62,180 bases of DNA, taken from Oscillospiraceae bacterium. Lineage in GTDB: Bacteria > Bacillota > Clostridia > Oscillospirales > Ruminococcaceae. The notes beneath the pieces are model-generated. The model made no database searches. It was given only the letters and a program-made list of their open reading frames with translations, and was not told the origin of the DNA. The DNA is taken from assembly GCA_017468865.1 (NCBI GenBank), contig JAFUHM010000020.1, positions 1-62,180 of the forward strand, in the 5' to 3' direction. This document shows positions 17,707 through 25,989 of this stretch, one piece after another. Positions within the stretch are counted from its first letter, which is position 1. Each line of letters begins with the position of its first letter. Both the position numbers and the translations under genes were made by a program.

Positions 17707-20077
17707 TGTCACGGCAGATAAGGGTATATATCATGCGCCTGAGAGTCTTGTCGGAAAGGTATCTTCCCATCAGCGCATCATAGGCATCGGATGAGGCTTT
17801 CGCTTCATCGGATGTGACAGACGGAGCGAACCTTGCCTTGAGCGCAGTCTCCGCAATGAGCTTCGCCTCATCACCGAACTTCTGTGCCAGGGCGGCTATG
17901 TTCTCACTGTCCGTGCCGTCGCTCATGCCCTCGCTCCTTGCAGCAGAGGCAAGCATACGGAACACCTGCACCGCCGCCTTCTCGGGAGCCGTTCGCAGAA
18001 GCTCACGCCTTGCCGCATATATCCGCTTGCGTATCGCCGTCACCAGCAGCAGGAGCGCCGCCGTTACCGCTATGACGGCAATGATGTTGAGCAGCCATGT
18101 TATGTCCTTATGCTGCGGAGGTGTGTCCTCACGGTCATTGTCGGTTGATACTGTCGTCTCCTCTTCGGCTGCCGTCTCGGGAGGCATGGTCTGCGTGGAT
18201 GTATCCTCCCCTGTCTCCCCTGTCTCCTCCTCGGTGCTGCCCATGATCCCGCTCTCCGTCTCATCGGGCTCAGTCTCATCAGCCTGCGTCTCATCAGGGA
18301 AGAGATCCTCGGGATATTCGGGGGCGTTGGTGGTGACTGCCGTCAGCTCCATGGGGAGCATATCGGGGTCGCCCTCCTCATACATAATGTTCCCGTAGCC
18401 CGGGGTAGTCTCGAACACCACCCAGCCGAAGCCGTCAAGGTAGACCTCCGCCCATGCGTGACAGCGGTTGTCGGGCACGGTAACGGTGGTGTAGCCGCTC
18501 TTGTGTACACCCCTGTCAATGTCCGCAGGCTTGATGATGAAGCCCTCGCAGTACCGTGCGGGGATGCCCCTGCATCGGCAGAGGAGCACCGCCGCCGATG
18601 CAAAGTGAGTGCATGAGCCTTTCCCGTTCTCCGTCAGGAACCAGTCCGCAAAGTCCTGTCCGAATGGCATCTTCCCCGATTCAAGGGTGTAGTCATATTC
18701 ATCTCCCAGCTTGTCGTGTATGTAGGCAAGGGTCTGCGGGAGCGTCCCTCCGTCAAAGCCCTCAAAGAACTCATCCGCCGCCCTGAATGACGGCGGCACC
18801 GCCAGACATTTGTCATAGGCATAGCTTCTCATGAGCATCTCATCATCCGCCATATCCTGCGGCAGATCGGGTATCTCCACGGGGGTGCGCCCGATAAGGT
18901 CGGCATACCATCCCTTTTCACGGGGGATGTATGCCCAGTATTTGCGGCGGATGCCGTCAGTCTCTATAAGCCCTGCGGAGTTCTGCGGAAAGTAGCGTGT
19001 GTTGGGCGCACTGTCGGCATTTCGCACCACTACATATTCCGCAGGCAGTTCGGTGTAGCCGGGTATGAGCTTTAACATCCTCCCCGTAAAGAATTCGGGG
19101 GATGTGATGTTGGTGGAGAGTGAGGGCAGGGGATCGGTGTCATGCCAGCGTGTGCCGTTGTATGACGTGCCTGTGAAGCCCTTCAGATATATGCCGGGGA
19201 TATCCGAGGGGACGGTCACTTCCAGCATGGAAGTCCCCTTGAACTCCACCTCTTCCACATTCCCGAGCTGTCCGTCATGGGTGAGGGCGTGATCCTTAGA
19301 GGGCAGAAGTGCGTGCCTTACATCCTCCGCAAACTTCTCCGGGGAGAAAGTGGATGCGTAGTTCACGAAGTTGTCCCTGAACTTGTCAGCCGCCTCGCTG
19401 CGACCTGCCGCTGCCGCATAGATGCCCCCAACCGTTATCGACAGCCCCATCAGCAGTGATGCTGCCGCCGCCGTCTGGGAGCGTGCCTGTGCCGCCTTGC
19501 CCGTGTCTTCCCCTGCGGTGAAGTCCATTGCCCCAAGAGCGGCATATCCTGTCATCAGCGCCGCAAATGCCGTGAACTGCGGCACCAGCGCAAAGTAAAG
19601 GCAGACCTCCGCCAGCGGGAAGGTGAGCAGCACCACGAGCGGAAGGGAATTCCTCTTAGTCCCCAGAAAGGCGACAGCAGGCGAGAATACCGCCGCAAAG
19701 CCTATCACCGTAGCCGAAGGGTCGTATTGGGGGACAGTCACTTCCCTGTCCGACACATGGTCTGCGAACATCTTCACAAATCCATCCATGCCCCGTATCA
19801 CGTCACCCGCCGAAAACGCCGCCAACGCCAGCACCAGCACCGCCGCCCCTATGGTGACAGCCTTTCTCATCTTAGGGGAGAGGGTGGGAAGTATGAGCTC
19901 ACAGGCGCTTGCCACCGCCCATATCACAAACAGCACCGCCGCCAGTGTGAATACGTCTATCAGCACGAATTCGCTGACCGCCGTGACAAAGGAAAAATAT
20001 GCGCCGAATATCACGCACATCACCGCAAAACAGCGGCAAAGCGTGAAGCTGTGCTTTCTCTCAGCGGTCACTGTCAT
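17654..20077 (-). CDS. Transglutaminase-like membrane protein
   Basis: An 807-residue membrane protein. Several transmembrane helices occupy residues 1-220; the extracytoplasmic transglutaminase-like core has Cys490 (GKGSCTHF), His541 (RCHAWAEV) and an acidic residue Glu557 (FETTPG), the usual form in this bacterial subfamily. A Thr/Glu-rich linker leads to a last helix (about 665-690) and a cytoplasmic tail. Such proteins form sets with DUF58 and MoxR proteins, as here. ATG at 20077 is preferred over GTG at 20080; it overlaps the DUF58 gene by 17 bases. The last 17 codons lie in the 95-bp repeat, so the C-terminus has been remodelled by the repeat. Confidence 0.9.
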   Translation of the reverse strand: MTVTAERKHSFTLCRCFAVMCVIFGAYFSFVTAVSEFVLIDVFTLAAVLFVIWAVASACELILPTLSPKMRKAVTIGAAVLVLALAAFSAGDVIRGMDGFVKMFADHVSDREVTVPQYDPSATVIGFAAVFSPAVAFLGTKRNSLPLVVLLTFPLAEVCLYFALVPQFTAFAALMTGYAALGAMDFTAGEDTGKAAQARSQTAAAASLLMGLSITVGGIYAAAAGRSEAADKFRDNFVNYASTFSPEKFAEDVRHALLPSKDHALTHDGQLGNVEEVEFKGTSMLEVTVPSDIPGIYLKGFTGTSYNGTRWHDTDPLPSLSTNITSPEFFTGRMLKLIPGYTELPAEYVVVRNADSAPNTRYFPQNSAGLIETDGIRRKYWAYIPREKGWYADLIGRTPVEIPDLPQDMADDEMLMRSYAYDKCLAVPPSFRAADEFFEGFDGGTLPQTLAYIHDKLGDEYDYTLESGKMPFGQDFADWFLTENGKGSCTHFASAAVLLCRCRGIPARYCEGFIIKPADIDRGVHKSGYTTVTVPDNRCHAWAEVYLDGFGWVVFETTPGYGNIMYEEGDPDMLPMELTAVTTNAPEYPEDLFPDETQADETEPDETESGIMGSTEEETGETGEDTSTQTMPPETAAEEETTVSTDNDREDTPPQHKDITWLLNIIAVIAVTAALLLLVTAIRKRIYAARRELLRTAPEKAAVQVFRMLASAARSEGMSDGTDSENIAALAQKFGDEAKLIAETALKARFAPSVTSDEAKASSDAYDALMGRYLSDKTLRRMIYTLICRDRWAVPTAVLILKTTDKI

Positions 20078-20990
20078 CACCGCCTATCACTATCACGGGC
20101 ATGGCCGCATACATATCGGTGGGAAGCATCCTCTCGGTGACAGCCCTGCCGAATACGCCGTCAAGCCCGTCATTCACGGGGACTACCCCTTCAGTCAGCA
20201 TCAGATATGTCTGTATCCCCGTTTCCGACAGGAAGAACAGCATATTGTAGCACTCCTCGAGCACCCTGTCACGGTCTGCGGAGAGATCCCCCGCTATACA
20301 TACCGACGGGTCTGCGGATGCGCCCATTATCTTCACTATGTCCTTGTCAAACCTTGCACTGAGCTTGTGGTGGACAAGGGTCAGCCTGTCGCCGGGGACA
20401 TAGTCCCTGAAATCTATCACATCGCCGGGGGCGGTGGTGGGGATGTCCGCACCGTCCTCATCGCCTGTCATCATGACAGTCAGCTTCTCGGCTGCCTCAC
20501 GGTACTTTTCCTCTGCCTGCGGGATAAAGGTGAACCTTGACGTCCTGCCTATCTTCTTCCGATGGCGGAACAGCCCCAGCAGATCATGCACCGTCACCCT
20601 TTCCACGGTAACATCAGCCGCGCCGTAGCTGTCCGCACGCAGCTCCACATATACCGTGTCGGATGACCTTGCAGGGACTGCGATATGCTCCGTTACCCTC
20701 CTGCGTTCATCGAAGGGGATATACCTTACAGAGATCTCCACATCCACCTTAGAGAGAGGGGAAATACTGCCGTTGGTCACCCTCACAGGCACCGTGTGCG
20801 TCCCCTTGTGCCCTGTCTCATCCGCAGGCGAAACAACTCCGACCTGCCTTGACTTGACGAGCATATCCGCAAGGGACAGTACAGGCAGCACCAGCAGCGA
20901 CACCAGCACCGCCAGGGATAATATGTTCTCATACAGCGGATAGAACAGAGCCGCCGCTATGAGCAGGATCAGATAAATTACTTTAGTCAT
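20061..20990 (-). CDS. DUF58 domain protein
   Basis: A 309-residue protein with two N-terminal membrane segments (about 4-40) followed by a DUF58/VWA-like domain carrying the signature DFRDYVPGDRLTLVHHKLSA (around residues 195-215). DUF58 proteins work with MoxR ATPases and membrane transglutaminases in envelope-associated complexes; the biochemical function is not settled. ATG at 20990 overlaps the MoxR stop as TGATG, so the two are translationally coupled. An upstream GTG at 20993 is an alternative. Confidence 0.9.
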   Translation of the reverse strand: MTKVIYLILLIAAALFYPLYENILSLAVLVSLLVLPVLSLADMLVKSRQVGVVSPADETGHKGTHTVPVRVTNGSISPLSKVDVEISVRYIPFDERRRVTEHIAVPARSSDTVYVELRADSYGAADVTVERVTVHDLLGLFRHRKKIGRTSRFTFIPQAEEKYREAAEKLTVMMTGDEDGADIPTTAPGDVIDFRDYVPGDRLTLVHHKLSARFDKDIVKIMGASADPSVCIAGDLSADRDRVLEECYNMLFFLSETGIQTYLMLTEGVVPVNDGLDGVFGRAVTERMLPTDMYAAMPVIVIGGDDSDR

Positions 20991-21925
20991 CACACTTTAG
21001 GCGGCTTGACACCGCTGCAGATGTCATTGACGATGCTGCGCACCTCTTCATCGGTGGTCTTCGGCTTCTTTGCGGGGATCACACGATGGGCGCATACATC
21101 CGCATATACAAAGCGAACGTCGTCGGGGATAACGTAGTCACGCCCCTTGAAACAGGCACAGCACCGTGCCATCTTTGCCACGGCGATAGAGCCTCTCGGA
21201 GATACCCCCAGCTCAAGCCTTGCATCCTTCCTTGTGGCGGCGGATATGCGAGCGATGTAGTCGAATATCTCATCTGAGGAGTGTATCTTCTGTGTTGCCG
21301 CACGCAGATTCAGGATATCCTCCGCCGTCATTATCTGCTCCACGGGAGGAGGCCCCTGCTTTGTCGCCTTTGCCTTGAGTATGGCCGCCTCGTCCTCCAC
21401 CTTGGGATAGCCGATGGACAGGCGTATCATGAATCGGTCGAGCTGTGATTCGGGAAGCATCTGCGTACCTGCCGAGCCTGACGGGTTCTGTGTGGCAAGG
21501 ACGATAAAGGGCTTGGGGAGCTCTCTTGTCTGACCGTCCACCGTCACCGTACATTCCTCCATGCACTCAAGAAGCGCAGACTGGGTCTTGCTCGATGTAC
21601 GATTGATCTCATCGGCTAAGAAGAGATTGCAGAACACCGCACCGGGACGGAACATGAACTTGCCCGTACTGCGGTCGGGTATATTGAACCCCGTCACATC
21701 CGCAGGCAGCACGTCTGAGGTGAACTGCATACGGTTATACGCAAGCCCCAGAGCCTTTGAAAAGGCTACCGCAATGGTCGTCTTCCCCACGCCCGGGATA
21801 TCTTCGAGCAGGATGTGTCCGCCTGCGCATATGGTCATGAGTATCTTTATGATAATGTCATCTTTTCCGATGACAGAATGTTTTATCTCATCTGCCGCAC
21901 GCCGCAGCAGCATAAGTTCGTTCAT
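20990..21925 (-). CDS. MoxR family AAA+ ATPase
   Basis: A 311-residue AAA+ ATPase, thought to act as a chaperone for metal insertion or complex assembly. Walker A is EDIPGVGKTT (about 36-45), Walker B is LFLADEINR, and sensor residues follow in ATQNPSGSAGTQMLPESQLDRF, all full-length for the family. ATG at 21925 is chosen from AAGGGGGAAA immediately upstream; the open frame extends further upstream without a start signal. It is the first gene of the MoxR-DUF58-transglutaminase set. Confidence 0.93.
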   Translation of the reverse strand: MNELMLLRRAADEIKHSVIGKDDIIIKILMTICAGGHILLEDIPGVGKTTIAVAFSKALGLAYNRMQFTSDVLPADVTGFNIPDRSTGKFMFRPGAVFCNLFLADEINRTSSKTQSALLECMEECTVTVDGQTRELPKPFIVLATQNPSGSAGTQMLPESQLDRFMIRLSIGYPKVEDEAAILKAKATKQGPPPVEQIMTAEDILNLRAATQKIHSSDEIFDYIARISAATRKDARLELGVSPRGSIAVAKMARCCACFKGRDYVIPDDVRFVYADVCAHRVIPAKKPKTTDEEVRSIVNDICSGVKPPKV

Positions 21926-21963
21926 ATTTTCCCCCTTGTCAGGATACATACGCCATGGTGAAC

Positions 21964-22002
21964 AATGCCCCTCAAACCTTAGCCAAGGCTTTGAGGGGCA
22001 TT
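21964..22002 (-). terminator. Very strong 13-bp inverted repeat upstream of moxR
   Basis: AATGCCCCTCAAA (21964-21976) pairs perfectly with TTTGAGGGGCATT (21990-22002), and CCTT/AAGG can extend it. It could terminate transcription from the unknown gene at 22122-23150, but neither side has a clear T-tract, so it may instead be an RNA stabiliser or attenuator in the moxR leader. Confidence 0.5.
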
Positions 22003-22121
22003 CCATGATGATCTTGAGATGAGATTCATACCCGCATCGCACCGGCTGTCTGCATATGTTTCACGAAGCCGCACCTGCGGTGTGATGTCATAAGCGAACA
22101 GACCGTCCGCAAGCGTGCATA

Positions 22122-23150
22122 TCACCAGCCAATCGTAAGTATAGCCATATCACCGTTATTGGAAAGACCCTGCTTATCATTGGCATCCTTTATGCGTGCA
22201 ACAATGCTGCCCTTTACCGAACGCAGAGCGTTGTCAAAGGTCTTTACAGCAAAGACGAAGTCTTCATCGACAGTCCTGCTCTCATAAGTGTAGCCTGCAA
22301 CTATGACCTTGAGTGCATTATAGATGATGTTGAAGAAGATGTAGTTGGACCACAGATCCAGACGGAAGTCTGCAAAAGGCATACAGAATGTCCAGATGTA
22401 GTTGACCATCACCTGCTCAAAGTAGAACGTGCGGTCGATCTCTCCCTCGGGAGTATTCTGTACAGCGCCGTTCTCAATGGCGGGAGCCTTGAACATCTTG
22501 CCGAAGGTTTCCCTTATCTTGTCATGAAGCTCATTATAGGTAAATCCCTTCATATCCTCGGGAGCCTTGTATTTCTTGAATACGATGGTGCGGAGCTTCT
22601 TCACGTCCTCGGATTCGGGGAGAGAGCGCAGGAAAGTAAGTCCGTCAGCAAGGGAGAACACGGGATTGGGCTTGACCTGATCCACGCTGAAATACTTCAT
22701 GATCTCGGAGTGATCCTGTTCCCTCATGGTCTGTCCGATAAAGGGATTGATGGCATCCTCACGCTTCTTGTCGAACATGGTGTCGATGGTCTTGTAGACA
22801 AAGTTGAGCATGAGCATCCTGTCATCAAGGGTGTAGCGTCTGTCCTGGAGCATATTCATGGATATGGTCTTGATATTCCAGTAATATTCAAGAGCAGGAG
22901 TATTCCTCTTGAGTTCGTCCGCTTTCTCTATAAACTTAGGCTCATCCTCGGGAGCAATATTTATCATCTTATAGCCCATAGTATCGGGGTGATCCATGAG
23001 CCTGCGTATAACACGTTCCTGATTGAGAGGGAATATCATCTCGAGAGCGGCAGGTGTGGTGAGCTGTACGAACTCCACGCCGTCGTTGTCGGGATTGTTC
23101 TCGTCATGCAGTTCTTCAAAGTAATCGGGAATTATTATAGGATAAGGCAT
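22122..23150 (-). CDS. Unrecognised 342-residue cytoplasmic protein
   Basis: I do not recognise a family. The protein is soluble, mostly helical by composition, begins MPYPIIIPDYFEELHDE and is rich in Met, Phe, Tyr and acidic residues; no signal peptide, membrane helix or catalytic motif is apparent. ATG at 23150 is chosen from GGAGGAAC upstream. It has a near-consensus promoter, a good ribosome site and a well-bounded single-gene unit, which suggests substantial expression. It stands between the MoxR cluster and the rodA operon and could belong functionally to either or neither. Confidence 0.75.
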   Translation of the reverse strand: MPYPIIIPDYFEELHDENNPDNDGVEFVQLTTPAALEMIFPLNQERVIRRLMDHPDTMGYKMINIAPEDEPKFIEKADELKRNTPALEYYWNIKTISMNMLQDRRYTLDDRMLMLNFVYKTIDTMFDKKREDAINPFIGQTMREQDHSEIMKYFSVDQVKPNPVFSLADGLTFLRSLPESEDVKKLRTIVFKKYKAPEDMKGFTYNELHDKIRETFGKMFKAPAIENGAVQNTPEGEIDRTFYFEQVMVNYIWTFCMPFADFRLDLWSNYIFFNIIYNALKVIVAGYTYESRTVDEDFVFAVKTFDNALRSVKGSIVARIKDANDKQGLSNNGDMAILTIGW

Positions 23151-23212
23151 TATCGTTCCTCCATGCTCCCCGGCGGGGAGTGTTTTGACGGTATGCAACC
23201 GTATTCTATGCT

Positions 23213-23241
23213 ATTATACCACACTTATGAAAAAAAATCAA
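23213..23241 (-). promoter_or_regulatory. Promoter of the unknown 342-residue gene
   Basis: Minus strand TTGATT (23236-23241), 17 bp, TATAAT (23213-23218), with TGTGG directly before the -10. Confidence 0.8.
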
Positions 23242-23282
23242 CCTTTTTAGAAAATTATTTGTATCAAATCGGTTACAGACAA

Positions 23283-23340
23283 GGGCGGACGCCAAATAAA
23301 AGTTACTAAAATATGCAACTTTCACTTGACATATCCGCCC
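23283..23340 (-). terminator. Nested inverted repeats after rodA
   Basis: An outer 7-bp pair (GGGCGGA 23283-23289 with TCCGCCC 23334-23340) encloses an inner pair (AAAGTTAC with GCAACTTT). On the minus strand the inner hairpin is followed by TATTT, which could form a weak terminator for the long operon ending with rodA. The outer arm overlaps the plus-strand promoter at 23326. Confidence 0.4.
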
Positions 23341-23354
23341 GAATGTGGTATAAT
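23326..23354 (+). promoter_or_regulatory. Perfect consensus promoter, antisense to rodA
   Basis: TTGACA (23326-23331), 17 bp, TATAAT (23349-23354) with an extended TGG before the -10. The last 14 bases, GAATGTGGTATAAT, are identical to those of the rplJ promoter. No plus-strand gene follows; transcription starting near 23361 would run into the 3' end of rodA on the opposite strand. Confidence 0.75.
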
Positions 23355-23389
23355 ATATGCACACCCTGATATCGGGATATGCACCTGCG

Positions 23390-24532
23390 TCACTTTTTCT
23401 CGGGGTCGTAGAACATACGGTACACTTTCTCGTTGTGAGCCCTCACGCTCATGACAAGCCCGATGCCTATGTATATCGCCAGCACGGATGTACCGCCCTG
23501 GGAAAGATACGGAAGAGGCACGCCTATTACGGGCAGCATACCGAACACCATGCCGAGGTTGAGTATGCAGTGGGTTATCAGCATGGCGAAGACTCCCACG
23601 CAGATGAGTTTTCCGAGAGGGTCCCTTGCCGAACGGGAGCTTGCCAGCACTTTCAGGGTGACGATCAGGAGCACAGCCATCACGGCTATGCAGCCCACAA
23701 ATCCGAAGCACTGTCCGATATAGGTGAAGATGAAGTCATTTGCCGCCTCGGGCACCTTCACATAATCCTCGGCGTGGAGCCCTTTCCCGAAGACCTGACC
23801 CGAACCGAGGGCGAGCTTGCTCACACGCTGGTGATAGCCTATGCCCAGGGGGTCGAGTTCATCGTCAAACAGCACCAGAAAGCGCATCTTCTGGAAATCC
23901 TTCATCACATGGTTCCACACGAACCAGCCGCCTACGGGTAGTGCGATGACGCAGGGAAGGATATACAGCCACGATATCCCCGCCGCATACATCATGATGA
24001 CAAAGATCATGATGAACACACAGGCTGTGCCGTCATCGCCCTGCGCCAGCACGATAACAGTGGGGATCAGGGCGTGTGCGGCAAGGAGCATGACATTGCC
24101 GATGCTGTTTATCTTGTCCCCCACCTTCGACAGATGAAGGGCAAAGGTGGTGATGAAGGTGATCTTCAGCAGCTCCGAGGGCTGGAGGGTGATGACCTTC
24201 AGATCTATCCATGCACGGTCGTCCGCCACCTCTATCCCCAGATCGGTAAATACCAGAAGGGACAGCACCACCGCAAGGGGAGCGTATATCACCCACAGCT
24301 TGACCACCTTATGATAGTCAAGGGCGCATATGAGCATGGATATGACTATCGCCGCAGCCGATATCACCGCCTGATTGCGGTAGAGAGCGGACGTGAGGGC
24401 GATGGTGGATACTCCGTTGGTCACGATGGAGTGGAGCAGGAGCACGCTGAACACGGACAGCGCCACCGAAAGCAACAGCAGCAGCTTGTCCAGCTTTTTA
24501 AAATATGATACAAATACGTCAACTATCTTCAT
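23390..24532 (-). CDS. RodA/FtsW-type SEDS peptidoglycan polymerase
   Basis: A 380-residue multi-spanning membrane protein that polymerises glycan strands from lipid II. Family marks: LQPSELLKI, GYHQRVSKLALGSGQVFGKG, the catalytic Asp in VPEAANDFIF, and GMLPVIGVPLPYLSQGGTS near the end. The last motif differs from the usual PLPFxSYGGSS by Gln for Tyr and Thr for Ser. Its resemblance is closer to RodA (elongation) than FtsW. ATG at 24532 lacks a good ribosome site, 25 bases after the lyase gene, suggesting modest translation. No penicillin-binding protein partner is adjacent. Confidence 0.88.
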   Translation of the reverse strand: MKIVDVFVSYFKKLDKLLLLLSVALSVFSVLLLHSIVTNGVSTIALTSALYRNQAVISAAAIVISMLICALDYHKVVKLWVIYAPLAVVLSLLVFTDLGIEVADDRAWIDLKVITLQPSELLKITFITTFALHLSKVGDKINSIGNVMLLAAHALIPTVIVLAQGDDGTACVFIMIFVIMMYAAGISWLYILPCVIALPVGGWFVWNHVMKDFQKMRFLVLFDDELDPLGIGYHQRVSKLALGSGQVFGKGLHAEDYVKVPEAANDFIFTYIGQCFGFVGCIAVMAVLLIVTLKVLASSRSARDPLGKLICVGVFAMLITHCILNLGMVFGMLPVIGVPLPYLSQGGTSVLAIYIGIGLVMSVRAHNEKVYRMFYDPEKK

Positions 24533-24557
24533 TTCAACATCAAGCCGGTCACAGAGA

Positions 24558-25853
24558 TCAGAAAGCCTTTATGCAGCCCTTCTCATACATTTCCTGGAGG
24601 GCGCAGAGTATGCCCATCCTGCCTGTGGCATAGGTAAGGCCGCCCTGGACATATGCCGCATAGGGCTCACGGAGAGGGCCGTCGGCGGAAAGCTCGATGG
24701 ATGCGCCGTTGTTGAAGGCACCTGCCGCCATGATGACCTGTGACTCATAGCCGGGCATATCCCACGGCTCGGGAGACACGAAGCTGTCGATGGGTGAGCC
24801 CTTCTGCACGCCCTTGCAGAAGGCGATGAGGGAATCGGGGTCTTTGAGCAGGACGGTGGTGATTATGTCCCCTCTCGGCGACTCGGGCGCAGGATATGTC
24901 TCAAATCCCAGCTCACGCATGATGTATGAGGTGAATACTGCGGTCTTTAATGCGCTTGCAGTGACTTCGGGAGCCATGAAGAGCCCCTGATAGAGCAGAC
25001 GGTTGCTGTCGAGGGTGCAGCCTGCCTCACGTCCCACACCTGGGCAGGTCAGGCGGTAGGAGCATTTCTCGATAAGGTCACGCCGTCCTGCGATGTAGCC
25101 GCCAGTGGGCGCTATGCCGCCGCCTGGGTTCTTGATAAGGGAGCCCATGATGATATCCGCACCGACGGAGATAGGTTCCTGCCTTTCGGTAAATTCGCCG
25201 TAGCAGTTGTCCACCATGACGATTATTCCCGGTTCTGCACCCTTTGCTGCCTTGACTATCTCGGCGATGTCCGCAACGGTGAGTGACGGACGGAGGGAGT
25301 ACCCTCTTGAACGCTGGATGTAGGCTATCTTTGCGCCTTTGACCTTCTTGAATATCTCTGCCACATCGGGCTTGCCCTCGGGAGTCAGCTCCACCTGGTC
25401 GTACTCGACGCCGAAATCGGCAAGGGAGCCGTCACTCGGACGTATGCCGATGACTTCCTCCAATGTGTCATAGGGCTTTCCCGTGAGGGAAACTATCCTG
25501 TCACCGGGGCGGAGTATGCCGAACAGGGCGGTGGCGATAGTTGCCGTGCCTGACGCAAAGGAAGCCCTCACAAGGGCATCCTCTGCTCCGACCGTCTGTG
25601 CAAACACCGCATCAAGGGTGTCTCTGCCGTCATCGCCGTAGCCGTAGCCCGTGGTGCCTTTGAGACACGCATCGGAAACACGGTTGTCGATAAATGCCTT
25701 GAGCACCTTCTCCCCGTTGAAGCGGGCGATACGGTCTATCTCCCTGAACTGCGCCTCAGCATCCGCTTCGGCACGGGCTGCCGCTCTGAGCAGTCTTTCC
25801 TCTATCTCAAATCCCTTTATGACCTCGGGCTTGGGATCGTATATTGCTGCCAT
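24558..25853 (-). CDS. Methionine gamma-lyase/aluminium-resistance family PLP enzyme
   Basis: A 431-residue PLP-dependent enzyme of the Met_gamma_lyase (aluminium resistance protein) family. The fold type I core is complete: RASFASGTATIATALFG at the cofactor phosphate site, VMVDNCYGEF with the PLP-contacting Asp, and the Schiff-base Lys in GSLIKNPGGGIAPTGGY. The family is named from sequence similarity; actual substrates are poorly known. ATG at 25853 follows AGAGGGG. It lies in the long operon between a small membrane peptide and rodA. Confidence 0.9.
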   Translation of the reverse strand: MAAIYDPKPEVIKGFEIEERLLRAAARAEADAEAQFREIDRIARFNGEKVLKAFIDNRVSDACLKGTTGYGYGDDGRDTLDAVFAQTVGAEDALVRASFASGTATIATALFGILRPGDRIVSLTGKPYDTLEEVIGIRPSDGSLADFGVEYDQVELTPEGKPDVAEIFKKVKGAKIAYIQRSRGYSLRPSLTVADIAEIVKAAKGAEPGIIVMVDNCYGEFTERQEPISVGADIIMGSLIKNPGGGIAPTGGYIAGRRDLIEKCSYRLTCPGVGREAGCTLDSNRLLYQGLFMAPEVTASALKTAVFTSYIMRELGFETYPAPESPRGDIITTVLLKDPDSLIAFCKGVQKGSPIDSFVSPEPWDMPGYESQVIMAAGAFNNGASIELSADGPLREPYAAYVQGGLTYATGRMGILCALQEMYEKGCIKAF

Positions 25854-25878
25854 TTATATTCCCCTCTTTTATTCTTTT

Positions 25879-25989
25879 TCATTTATCTGTTTTTGCGGAG
25901 ATCATCTCCGTACCGAGAAGTGCCGCAGAAAATGCACCTACTGCACAGATCACGAATGCCAGAAATGCCAAAAAGCCTAATCTTTTCAT
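25879..25989 (-). CDS. 36-residue membrane peptide
   Basis: A small frame translated MKRLGFLAFLAFVICAVGAF then SAALLGTEMISAKTDK. It has a Lys-Arg start, one hydrophobic helix (residues 4-26) and a short polar tail. ATG at 25989 overlaps the stop of the VanY-type gene as ATGA, with GGGAAG as a plausible ribosome site, and it ends 25 bases before the next gene. Placement and composition argue for a real, translationally coupled gene rather than chance; the function is unknown. It could equally be a signal peptide-like secreted peptide. Confidence 0.6.
   Translation of the reverse strand: MKRLGFLAFLAFVICAVGAFSAALLGTEMISAKTDK

Noticed and set aside
9118..22002. A canonical VWA-MoxR-GTPase conflict system
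   Set aside because: The VWA protein has a signal peptide and YfbK architecture, lies in its own unit, and no effector gene is seen; I only report the similarity of parts.
21926..22042. A 39-residue N-terminal extension of MoxR
   Set aside because: It runs through the strong inverted repeat, and an AAGGGGG ribosome site directly precedes the shorter start.
23357..23941. A plus-strand frame starting right after the antisense promoter
   Set aside because: Its ATG would lie upstream of the expected transcription start, with no ribosome site, and the product mirrors RodA. The promoter is kept as a finding, the frame is not.
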